DNA of 64,000 nucleotides from NCBI GenBank assembly GCA_015060325.1, contig SUYQ01000005.1, positions 1 to 64,000 of the forward strand, written 5' to 3'. Position 1 is the first letter of the stretch. The number at the start of each line of letters is the position of its first letter. Origin of the DNA: Bacteroidales bacterium. Its GTDB lineage: Bacteria; Bacteroidota; Bacteroidia; Bacteroidales; UBA932. Of this stretch, positions 9,081-17,078 are shown one piece after another. Position numbers and translations under genes: made by a program. Below the pieces are notes generated by a model, which was not told where the DNA came from, ran no database searches, and saw only the letters and a list, made by a program, of their open reading frames with translations.

Positions 9081-9166
9081 GGATTTCTCCATTCGCTGCG
9101 CTCAGTCGAAATGACAGCTGTGTCCTCATGCCGTTACTGTCATTTCGAGCAAAGTCGAGACATCTG
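9081..9166. repeat. Interspersed palindromic repeat of the TGTCATTTCGAGC type
   Basis: TCGAAATGACAG (9106-9117) and CTGTCATTTCGA (9137-9148) form 12-bp inverted arms. The right half (9138-9166) matches 26667-26695 at 27 of 29 positions. It lies between the divergent permease and tgt genes. Confidence 0.75.
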
Positions 9167-9201
9167 AAAAACAAATATACAAGATTTTGATTAAAAGTTA
9201 C

Positions 9202-9209
9202 TATCTTTG
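9202..9209 (+). promoter_or_regulatory. -7 element of the tgt promoter
   Basis: TATCTTTG matches TAnnTTTG, 18 nt before the tgt ATG. No good -33 element is at the usual distance. Confidence 0.55.
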
Positions 9210-9227
9210 AGGGTTAAAATATTTTGA

Positions 9228-10358
9228 ATGAAATTCGTCAAGACACATAACGACCCTGGGTCAGCTGCCAGATGTGGTATAATCACTACAGATCATGGAC
9301 AGATCGAGACTCCGATCTTCATGCCTGTGGGCACAGTGGGCTCGGTCAAGGGCATATACCATAGGGATCTGAAAGATGACATCAAGGCTGAAATCATTCT
9401 GGGAAACACGTATCATCTGTACCTCAGACCAGGCCTGGATGTGCTGAAGGCGGCAGGCGGACTCCATAAGTTCGAGTCATGGGACCGTCCTATCCTGACT
9501 GACAGCGGCGGATTTCAGGTGTTCTCGCTCAGCCCGATCCGAAAGCTTACTGAAGACGGATGTGTGTTCCGCTCCCATATTGACGGCTCTAAGCATATGT
9601 TCACTCCTGAAAACAATATGGACACACAGCGCATCATCGGAGCCGACATCGTCATGGCTCTGGATGAATGCTGTCCTGGGGATGCGGATTATAATTATGC
9701 AAAGAAGTCGCTTGCGCTGACTCAGAGATGGCTCGAGAGATGCGTGAAGCATTTTGATGAGACCGAACCTCTGTACGGCTACTCCCAGGCCCTTTTCCCG
9801 ATAGTGCAGGGATGCGTATATCCGGATCTCAGACGTGCTGCTGTCGATCATGCGGCGGCGCTTGACCGGGAGGGTTATGCGATCGGAGGTCTTGCAGTAG
9901 GCGAGCCTACCGAAAAGATGTATGAGATGCTGGAAGTGGTATGCCCGATGCTTCCGGAAGACAAGCCTCGCTATCTCATGGGAGTCGGCACTCCGGCAAA
10001 TATTCTTGAAGGCATAGCAAGGGGAGTGGATATGTTCGACTGTGTGATGCCTACAAGAAACGGCCGCAACGGAATGCTCTTCACATGGGACGGCATCATC
10101 AACATGAAGAACAGGAAGTGGGCGGATGACTTCTCTCCACTTGATCCGAAAGGAACATCCTTCGTGGACCATACATATACAAAGGCTTATCTCCGCCATC
10201 TTTTTGTAGCTGGGGAGATCTTTGCCGGACAGATAGCCAGCGAGCATAATCTGGCCTTCTATCTGGACCTTGTAAGGGAGGCACGCAAGCACATCAAGGC
10301 TGGTGACTTCAAGGCATGGAAGGATGAAACAGTACAAAGAATTACAACAAGATTGTAG
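9228..10358 (+). CDS. tgt: tRNA-guanine transglycosylase lacking zinc-ligand cysteines
   Basis: This 376-residue enzyme exchanges guanine-34 for a queuine precursor in tRNAs with GUN anticodons. The active-site segment DSGGFQVFS holds Asp92, and FDCVMPTRNGRNG holds the nucleophilic Asp271. The usual zinc site is degraded: where E. coli has CxCxxC after SPLDP, this protein has G309, S311 and D314, and only the later histidine (H340 in SEHNL) remains. The rest aligns well, so the enzyme is probably folded and active without that zinc, but this is inference. It is followed after 6 bp by an LptF/G permease gene. Confidence 0.93.
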   Translation: MKFVKTHNDPGSAARCGIITTDHGQIETPIFMPVGTVGSVKGIYHRDLKDDIKAEIILGNTYHLYLRPGLDVLKAAGGLHKFESWDRPILTDSGGFQVFSLSPIRKLTEDGCVFRSHIDGSKHMFTPENNMDTQRIIGADIVMALDECCPGDADYNYAKKSLALTQRWLERCVKHFDETEPLYGYSQALFPIVQGCVYPDLRRAAVDHAAALDREGYAIGGLAVGEPTEKMYEMLEVVCPMLPEDKPRYLMGVGTPANILEGIARGVDMFDCVMPTRNGRNGMLFTWDGIINMKNRKWADDFSPLDPKGTSFVDHTYTKAYLRHLFVAGEIFAGQIASEHNLAFYLDLVREARKHIKAGDFKAWKDETVQRITTRL

Positions 10359-10364
10359 CGGAAT

Positions 10365-11456
10365 ATGTTTCTGGCTCCGAAGAAAATAGACTGGTATATA
10401 TTCAAGAAGTTCATGGGGACGTTCATTGTATCGATTCTCCTGATCATCGTCATTGTCATAATCTTCGATGTCAGCGAGAAGATCGATGACTTTGTTGCCA
10501 AGAAAGCCCCCTTGAACTCGATCATATTCGATTATTACCTGAATTTCATACCATACTTCATAAACATGTACAGTCCGATGTTCGTGTTTATAACGGTGAT
10601 CATCTTCACTTCGAAGATGGCTTCAAATTCTGAGATAATCGCCATTTTGTCCGGAGGAATCAGTTTCCATAGATTGATGGTTCCGTATCTGGTGGCTGCA
10701 TCACTTGTTGCTGGCCTGTCCATGGCTCTCAACATATATGTGATACCGACATCAAATAAGGAAAAAATCAAGTTCGAACAGAAGTATATGAAGCAGAAGC
10801 CGAAGAAGGCAGCCAGAAACATCCACTATCAAGTCTCTCCTGGCCAGTTCGTATATGCTGAGTCCTTCAGTTCGTGGAACAATACTGCGTATAGGTTCAC
10901 CATTGAGAATATCAAGGACAGCAAGCTTGTTTCCAAGATTTCCGCTGAGACAGCCGTATATGATACTTTGGGTGGATACTGGACCCTCAATAAGTATTTC
11001 GTGAGGGACTTCAATGATGATCTGACGGATAATATACGCTCAGGACGCAAATTGGATACGGTTCTGGCACTCAATCATAGGGATTTCTATTTTACGGAAA
11101 GTGCCGTCACGGCATTGACATATGACGAACTCAACGAGATGATCCGCAGACTGTCGATGCGTGGAGATGCCAATGTGAAATTTGCTCTGATAGAGAAGAA
11201 TACCCGTTTCTCGCTACCTTTTTCTGCATTTATCCTTACTATCATGGGTGTTGCACTTTCATCCAGGAAACGTAGGGGAGGAATCGGATGGAATCTGGCG
11301 TTGGGTATAGGATTGGCCTTTACCTACATTCTTTTCATGAGGTTCAGCCAGATGTTCGTCCATACGGACGTTCTTTCTCCGGCTGTTGCTCTTTGGCTCC
11401 CTAATATGGTCTTTGCGGTCATTGCGCTTGTGCTGTATAGAATGGCTCCGAAATAA
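10365..11456 (+). CDS. LptF/LptG-family permease (YjgP/YjgQ)
   Basis: This 363-residue inner-membrane protein belongs to the family that forms the membrane part of the LptB2FG complex, which extracts lipopolysaccharide from the inner membrane. Three N-terminal TM segments (about 15-35, 60-80, 100-120) precede a periplasmic domain, followed by three C-terminal TM segments ending at about residue 360. The N-terminal motif IDWYIFKKFMGTFI is typical. A second family member, fused to Fmt, lies at 14577-17033; together they could supply the LptF and LptG subunits. Which is which cannot be decided from sequence. It is co-transcribed with tgt. Confidence 0.88.
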   Translation: MFLAPKKIDWYIFKKFMGTFIVSILLIIVIVIIFDVSEKIDDFVAKKAPLNSIIFDYYLNFIPYFINMYSPMFVFITVIIFTSKMASNSEIIAILSGGISFHRLMVPYLVAASLVAGLSMALNIYVIPTSNKEKIKFEQKYMKQKPKKAARNIHYQVSPGQFVYAESFSSWNNTAYRFTIENIKDSKLVSKISAETAVYDTLGGYWTLNKYFVRDFNDDLTDNIRSGRKLDTVLALNHRDFYFTESAVTALTYDELNEMIRRLSMRGDANVKFALIEKNTRFSLPFSAFILTIMGVALSSRKRRGGIGWNLALGIGLAFTYILFMRFSQMFVHTDVLSPAVALWLPNMVFAVIALVLYRMAPK

Positions 11457-11471
11457 GCGAGGAATTCATAC

Positions 11472-11515
11472 AAACAGAACATCCCGGTACAAATTTGCAC
11501 CGGGATGTTCTGTTT
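11472..11515. terminator. Bidirectional terminator between convergent genes
   Basis: AAACAGAACATCCCGGT (11472-11488) pairs perfectly with ACCGGGATGTTCTGTTT (11499-11515): a 17-bp stem that has a T-run in both directions. It sits between the convergent permease gene and ilvE. Confidence 0.9.
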
Positions 11516-11525
11516 ATATATTGAC

Positions 11526-12563
11526 CTAAAGTTCAATGTATTCGATCCAGCCGAACGGATCCTCGATCTCGCCTTTCTGGAGACCTGTTATGAACTTATA
11601 TAGTTCAAGCGATTTAGGACCGCATTTCCCGTCACCGTATGTGTAGACTGTCTCCTGATCCGACTCAAGGAACGGCTTGTCTACCAGCTTGTGTACCGGA
11701 GTGATGACTACTGCGGTGCCGCATTCTCCGACCTCCTCGAATGTTCCCAGTTCATCTACCGGTACTTCTCTTCTTTCCACTTCCATTCCAAGATGGGCTG
11801 CAACTGTCTCAAGAGACATGTTGGTAATGGATGGAAGGATGGAATCCGACTTAGGCGTGATATATCTGTTTCCCTTGATTGCAAAGAAGTTTGATGAGTT
11901 GAACTCATCGATCTTGGTCTTTGTGGCAGGATCCAGGTAGAGTACTGCCTTGTATCCTTGCTGATGTGCCAGATTCAGCGAGTACAATGAGCAGGCATAG
12001 TTTCCTCCTACCTTGAATGAACCGGATCCGTTAGGTGCGGCCCTGTCATAGTTTCTCGCAATTACAACATCGACTGCATCAAGCGCTCCGCCTACATATG
12101 CTCCGACAGGAGAACAGAGGATCATGAATGTACACTCCTTGGATGACTGCACTCCGAGCTGAGGATTTGAACCTATAAGGGTAGGGCGGAGATACAGGGA
12201 TGCTCCCACAGCCTCATATGGAGGAAGGTACTCGATGTTTTCCCTTACGCAACGTTTGCACATCTCAATGAACATCTCTGTCGATGGTGCTTCGATGCCA
12301 AGGTACTTTGCCGATCTCTGAAGACGTTTTGCATTCTCTTCAGGTCTGAAGAGTCTTACGCTGCCATCCTTAGCTCTGAAAGCCTTGAGACCTTCGAAGC
12401 ATTCGATTGCATAATGTAGTGCGCCTGCATAGGAACTCAGGTTAAGGTAGTCATCGGTGCAACTCTCGACAGGAGTCCACGCTCCATCCTTGAATGTGGT
12501 CTTCAGGATGGTGTTGGTCTTGGTATAGGAGAACGTCAGTTTGCTCCAGTCAATATTAGCCAT
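11526..12563 (-). CDS. ilvE: Branched-chain amino acid aminotransferase
   Basis: This 345-residue fold-type IV PLP enzyme makes the last step of valine, leucine and isoleucine synthesis. It is of the longer BCAT2 type: HYAIECFEGLKA near residue 50, the PLP lysine at about K184 in SGSFKVGGNYA, and EVGECGTAVVITPV near residue 280. Its ATG lies 6 bp after the ilvA stop, so ilvA-ilvE form one operon joining threonine deamination to isoleucine transamination. Confidence 0.94.
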   Translation of the reverse strand: MANIDWSKLTFSYTKTNTILKTTFKDGAWTPVESCTDDYLNLSSYAGALHYAIECFEGLKAFRAKDGSVRLFRPEENAKRLQRSAKYLGIEAPSTEMFIEMCKRCVRENIEYLPPYEAVGASLYLRPTLIGSNPQLGVQSSKECTFMILCSPVGAYVGGALDAVDVVIARNYDRAAPNGSGSFKVGGNYACSLYSLNLAHQQGYKAVLYLDPATKTKIDEFNSSNFFAIKGNRYITPKSDSILPSITNMSLETVAAHLGMEVERREVPVDELGTFEEVGECGTAVVITPVHKLVDKPFLESDQETVYTYGDGKCGPKSLELYKFITGLQKGEIEDPFGWIEYIEL

Positions 12564-12569
12564 AGTGTA

Positions 12570-13826
12570 TCAGATTAGTATTTCAAAAAGTTTGTTGTTC
12601 TCGTTAATATACTCGTAGTCGGCACCATGTTCATCGAACCTCTTTATGAGGGCATCGAAATCTTCTTTGGCAGCGAGTTCGATACCGATGAGCGCAGGAC
12701 CGAAATTCTTGTTGGTCTTCTTGATGTACTGGATATATACAAGGTCGTCAGTAGGTCCTATGACATCATGGATGAACGACAGGATCTCTCCGGATTTCTG
12801 TGGGAAATTGACTATGAAATAGTGCTTAAGACCTTCGTAAAGCAGGGATTTTTCACGTATTTCCTCCATTCTGGTTATGTCATTGTTGCTTCCGCTGACG
12901 ATGCATGCCACATTCTTACCACGAATCTTGTCGGCATAGAATCTCAGTGCAGCTGAAGCCAATGCTCCTGCCGGCTCGACAACTATCGCACTCTTGTTGT
13001 ACATCTGGATTATTGTCGTACATACAGCACCTTCGGGAACAATGATTATATCATCAAGGACCTCCTTGCAGACTTCATATGTAAGTGCTCCTGCTTTCTT
13101 TACGGCTGCACCATCCACAAATTTGTCGATCTGTTCAAGCTCGACAAGTTCTCCGGCCTCGATGGCTGCTTTCATGCAAGGGGCTCCGCCAGGTTCCACA
13201 CCTATGATCTTTGTGTCGGGGGACATCTGGTGAATGTATGCTCCCAGGCCGGATGCAAGACCGCCACCTCCGATAGGGACAAATATATAGTCCAGCTTTA
13301 CTGGAGTCTGGTCAAGAATTTCTTTTCCGATAGTGCCCTGTCCTTCCATGACTTTAGGGTCATCAAACGGTGGAATGAAAGTCTTTTCGTTTTCCTTGGC
13401 ATATGCAATTGCAGCAGAATTCGCAGCGTCAAACGTATCTCCGGTCAGAACTATCTCTATGTAATCCTTGCCGAACATCCTCACCTGCTCGATCTTCTGT
13501 TTCGGTGTTGTTGTCGGCATGAAGATGGCTCCCATGATCTTCAGTTTGTTGCAGGAAAATGCGACTCCCTGAGCATGGTTACCTGCACTGGCACAGACAA
13601 TGCCGTTCTTGAGATTTTCGGGAGCGATGGATCTGATCTTATTGTATGCGCCTCTTATCTTATATGATCTCACCATTTGAAGATCTTCTCTCTTCAGGAA
13701 TACATTAGCCTGATACATGTCTGAGAGGTTGTCATTCTTCTTGAATGGCGTAGGCTCGAGGATTTCCTCAAGTACCTGAGAGGCTTTGCCAATAGCCTCA
13801 ATGCTTGGAAAGTACTTAGTTTCCAT
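12570..13826 (-). CDS. ilvA: Threonine dehydratase (threonine ammonia-lyase)
   Basis: This 418-residue PLP enzyme converts threonine to 2-oxobutanoate for isoleucine synthesis. The PLP lysine is about K56 in VRSYKIRGAYNK, and the phosphate-binding glycine loop GGGGLASG is near residue 190. After the catalytic domain a single ACT-like domain (about 335-418, from HYFIVNFPQKSGEI) is present, whereas the long E. coli enzyme has two. Feedback control by isoleucine is likely but not shown here. It is first in the ilvAE operon. Confidence 0.92.
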   Translation of the reverse strand: METKYFPSIEAIGKASQVLEEILEPTPFKKNDNLSDMYQANVFLKREDLQMVRSYKIRGAYNKIRSIAPENLKNGIVCASAGNHAQGVAFSCNKLKIMGAIFMPTTTPKQKIEQVRMFGKDYIEIVLTGDTFDAANSAAIAYAKENEKTFIPPFDDPKVMEGQGTIGKEILDQTPVKLDYIFVPIGGGGLASGLGAYIHQMSPDTKIIGVEPGGAPCMKAAIEAGELVELEQIDKFVDGAAVKKAGALTYEVCKEVLDDIIIVPEGAVCTTIIQMYNKSAIVVEPAGALASAALRFYADKIRGKNVACIVSGSNNDITRMEEIREKSLLYEGLKHYFIVNFPQKSGEILSFIHDVIGPTDDLVYIQYIKKTNKNFGPALIGIELAAKEDFDALIKRFDEHGADYEYINENNKLFEILI

Positions 13827-13862
13827 TTCTTATTGTTTAAAATCAGATATAGATTTGTGTGT

Positions 13863-13870
13863 CAAATTTA
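13863..13870 (-). promoter_or_regulatory. -7 element upstream of ilvA
   Basis: On the minus strand TAAATTTG matches TAnnTTTG, 36 nt before the ilvA start. No clear -33 element. Confidence 0.45.
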
Positions 13871-13914
13871 TAATTTTAAATACTCAATTCCTAATAATTT
13901 GTATTTAAATCAGC

Positions 13915-14574
13915 TTAATTCATCATGATCAGTGCTAAGGATTTATGACTGAATGTCAGTCTGACCTTGTCTTCTGAAGCTTTGTTCAACGAGGCCTTCC
14001 ACCAATTGTCGAAGACAACGTCATCAGTCTTGTATACAAGTCCTTCTGACTTGATTTTCAAAGTGTTGTCCGGAGAAAAAATCGAGATTTCCCGTCCTTC
14101 TCCACATTCGAATTCAGTCGTGTCGTTTATGGGGAACACTATCCCTTCATCGCTGACAGCCTCTATCATGATCTCATCCAGATCAAACATTCTTGTATAC
14201 TCCATCAGCAGAGACAGATTGCCGATTGTGTGGTCTGCTCTCCCTCCGGTAGCACCCAGTATGTGGATTGAGTCTATGTCGCTTATGTTGTTTATAGCCC
14301 ACCGTACCGCCTTTGTCTGGTCATTATGCTCCTGCTCTGTTTCCTTGATTATTATTTCAGAATATTTCCGCTGCATCGCTGATGACAGGGTATCCATGTC
14401 TCCTATGACAAGATCAGGCAGCCTGTCTTCTCCAAATATCTTGTGGCTGTTTCTGATGAATTTGGTCAGAGCCCCGTCGCAGCAGATGATGAAATCTGCA
14501 GTACGGATGAGATATCTGGGGTATTCCGTCTTCGGGAAAATCCCATCACCGATTATTACAATGTCCTTGCCCAT
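13915..14574 (-). CDS. thiN: Thiamine pyrophosphokinase
   Basis: This 219-residue cytoplasmic enzyme transfers pyrophosphate from ATP to thiamine to make the cofactor TPP. Family motifs appear in order: ICCDGA, then VIGDMDT, HNDQTKA and HILGATGGRADHT. The C-terminal half is the beta-sandwich thiamine-binding domain. Its ATG lies 2 bp after the stop of the permease-Fmt fusion gene, so it is the last gene of the operon alaS - permease/fmt - thiN. Confidence 0.9.
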   Translation of the reverse strand: MGKDIVIIGDGIFPKTEYPRYLIRTADFIICCDGALTKFIRNSHKIFGEDRLPDLVIGDMDTLSSAMQRKYSEIIIKETEQEHNDQTKAVRWAINNISDIDSIHILGATGGRADHTIGNLSLLMEYTRMFDLDEIMIEAVSDEGIVFPINDTTEFECGEGREISIFSPDNTLKIKSEGLVYKTDDVVFDNWWKASLNKASEDKVRLTFSHKSLALIMMN

Positions 14575-14576
14575 TT

Positions 14577-17033
14577 TTATCTGCCGGTTATGGATGACGA
14601 GGTGCCGATGGTCGTACCGTATGATTTAGGCTCACGGAAACCGATGAGGAAATCCTTGATTTCCATTCGTCTCTTGCCTGCCATCTGGATTTCAGTTGCA
14701 GATATCGCTCCGTCATTAGTGGCGAATGCAAGATATGTCTTTCCGTCAGATAGGACAGTGCCAGGAGCTGCAGATTCCAATCCGTTCTCTGCAAGCATGG
14801 ATGCATAGGCCTCTCCCTCGATCTTGACTGCCTTGAATATCTTGACCATAATGGTCTTGTCATCCTTGGTGAGCTCAGTAAATGCAGCCGGATATGGACT
14901 CAGACCTCTGATCAGGTTGTATATGTACTTAGTCTTGCTTCTCCAGTCGATATGACAGAGTTCACGTGTAAGTTTCGGTGCCGGTTTAAGTATCTCCGAA
15001 CCCTGGATGAAGCTCTTCTGAATACGCATTTCCACATTGTGCTCTTCGATTGCCTCTACTGTGTTCACAACCAGGGATGCTCCGATCTTCATGAGCTTGT
15101 CGTGTACCTCGCCGACGGTTTCGTCCGGACCGATCTTGCAGTCATATCTGTACATGATGTTTCCGGTGTCCATTCCATCATCTATCATGAACGTCGTCAC
15201 GCCGGTAGTCTTCTCTCCATTGATTACCGCCCAGTTGATAGGAGCAGCGCCCCTATATTGCGGAAGCAGTGATGCATGAAGGTTGAACGTTCCCCATTTC
15301 GGTATTTCCCAGACTTCCCTTGGAAGCATGCGGAATGCCACGACTACGAATATATCCGCCTTCAGAGCCCTGAGCTGCTTGATGAATTCAGGGTCTTTAA
15401 GCGAAACAGGCTGCATGACAGGAATATTGTTCTCAACCGCATATTTCTTCACGGCGCTTTCGTTCATCTTCAATCCTCTTCCGCTGGCCTTGTCCGGGAC
15501 AGTCACCACCCCAACGATCTTGTATTTGCTTTTGATGAGTTCCTCAAGCGGTGCTATTGCAAACTCAGGGGTACCCATGTATACGATTCTTGTCATCTTG
15601 AATGTATTCATTGTCTTTGCCTTGATTTTCTTGTATAGGTTCTTCAGGTGTCCTATTCTGAATATAGGAGAGTCATGAATTGCCTGCCATGTGAAGTACA
15701 GACCTATAGGCAGGAGTATGTAGGTGGATACGAATGCTCCGCTGAACGGATCAAATGCACCGTCCTTCGCCAGTTTGGTTCCTGAGATGTCTATGACCCA
15801 ATATACCACGAAGAACAATATGGATATGATGGCAGGAGTTCCGAGTCCTCCCTTGCGTATCAGTGCTCCGATTGGTGCTCCGATCAGGAAGAAGATGAAA
15901 CAGGCTATCGATAGCGAGAACTTCTTGAATATCTCGATGTTGACAAGACGGAGGATGTATACGTTATGGAACCCTTCACGATGGAAATTGCCTATAAGCA
16001 TCTGCAGCTCACTCGCATTTGATTTTGCTCTGTCGACCGCTGAAATCTCTGCATCTATGTCTTTCCACTGGTTGAAATCTTCATGAACAAACGGAGTCGT
16101 CAACTTTCTTGCGGACGAGGTGTCAAGCTGCTGGCTATATCTCAGGGCACGTGTGTTGATCAGGGCCTTGATGTGTTCGTCATGGGTCATCTTGTTGTGT
16201 CTGGTCAATGAATCCTGATTGTACTTCAACTGTTTAAGGTTCATTGACTTGACCTGATCGTCAAACCGATTGCTGTCAGACTTGTGGAAAGAGTAGTTCT
16301 CTACAGGAATGATGAGCTCCTGATCCATGAAGTCGATCTTATTCAGCTCGAGAGTAGTGTCCCTGTATTTCTTGACGTTTGTCTCCTCGTAGTTGGTGCC
16401 GCTGTACAGTCGGAATGAAAGATAGCTCTTGTCCTTCGAAATCTTCATTACTGCCGAATCAGCGATGGTCAGGCTCACATTTCCTTTGTTCTTGGTGTGG
16501 TTGTACACCATGACACCGTACATCATGCCTGTCCGCTTGTCGCGCTTGTCTATTCGGAGCGTATATCCTTCGATGCCGTCATAGAAGGTTCCTGCCGGGA
16601 TGCGTATTTCATCCTTGGTCTTGCTGATGTCGTCCCTAAGCGTATAGATCTTGTTGTACGCAAGTGGAATGAGGTCGTTCGATATGTAGAATGCGCCGAC
16701 ACATATGCCCAGGCATATGATGGCGAGAGGGACCAGTACTCGCTGGAGGGAGATTCCGGCCGACTTTATGGCCAGAAGCTCATTGTTCTCTCCCAAGGTT
16801 CCCAAGACCATCATTGATGAGAGAAGGGTTGCCAGCGGGAGTGATAGCGGGAGCAGCGTGGCACTTCCCCATGCCAGGAACTCTATGATTATCTTCAGAC
16901 TGAGTCCCTTTCCGACCAGTTCGTCGATATATAGCCACAGGAACTGCATCATCAGGACGAAAATCACGACAAGCAGGATCGCTATGAACGGTCCTACGAA
17001 CGATTTTATTATGAATCTGTCGATCTTTTTCAT
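14577..17033 (-). CDS. fmt: LptF/G permease fused in frame to methionyl-tRNA formyltransferase
   Basis: One uninterrupted 818-codon frame joins two complete proteins. Residues 1 to about 474 are a YjgP/YjgQ (LptF/LptG) permease: three N-terminal TM segments, a periplasmic domain (about 130-370), and three C-terminal TM segments ending near residue 455. From M480 (MTRIVYMGTPEFA) a full Fmt follows, with catalytic N584, H586 (FNLHASLLPQYRG) and D622 (DDGMDTG), each offset by 478 from E. coli N106, H108 and D144. LptF/G C-termini face the cytoplasm, so the Fmt domain would be placed correctly. In-frame ATGs at 15611 and 15596 could also give separate Fmt. Gene order alaS-fusion-thiN. Confidence 0.88.
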   Translation of the reverse strand: MKKIDRFIIKSFVGPFIAILLVVIFVLMMQFLWLYIDELVGKGLSLKIIIEFLAWGSATLLPLSLPLATLLSSMMVLGTLGENNELLAIKSAGISLQRVLVPLAIICLGICVGAFYISNDLIPLAYNKIYTLRDDISKTKDEIRIPAGTFYDGIEGYTLRIDKRDKRTGMMYGVMVYNHTKNKGNVSLTIADSAVMKISKDKSYLSFRLYSGTNYEETNVKKYRDTTLELNKIDFMDQELIIPVENYSFHKSDSNRFDDQVKSMNLKQLKYNQDSLTRHNKMTHDEHIKALINTRALRYSQQLDTSSARKLTTPFVHEDFNQWKDIDAEISAVDRAKSNASELQMLIGNFHREGFHNVYILRLVNIEIFKKFSLSIACFIFFLIGAPIGALIRKGGLGTPAIISILFFVVYWVIDISGTKLAKDGAFDPFSGAFVSTYILLPIGLYFTWQAIHDSPIFRIGHLKNLYKKIKAKTMNTFKMTRIVYMGTPEFAIAPLEELIKSKYKIVGVVTVPDKASGRGLKMNESAVKKYAVENNIPVMQPVSLKDPEFIKQLRALKADIFVVVAFRMLPREVWEIPKWGTFNLHASLLPQYRGAAPINWAVINGEKTTGVTTFMIDDGMDTGNIMYRYDCKIGPDETVGEVHDKLMKIGASLVVNTVEAIEEHNVEMRIQKSFIQGSEILKPAPKLTRELCHIDWRSKTKYIYNLIRGLSPYPAAFTELTKDDKTIMVKIFKAVKIEGEAYASMLAENGLESAAPGTVLSDGKTYLAFATNDGAISATEIQMAGKRRMEIKDFLIGFREPKSYGTTIGTSSSITGR

Positions 17034-17078
17034 CCTGATGCTACCTGATATGAGTCTGCTCTAAGCGAAATCTGTCCG

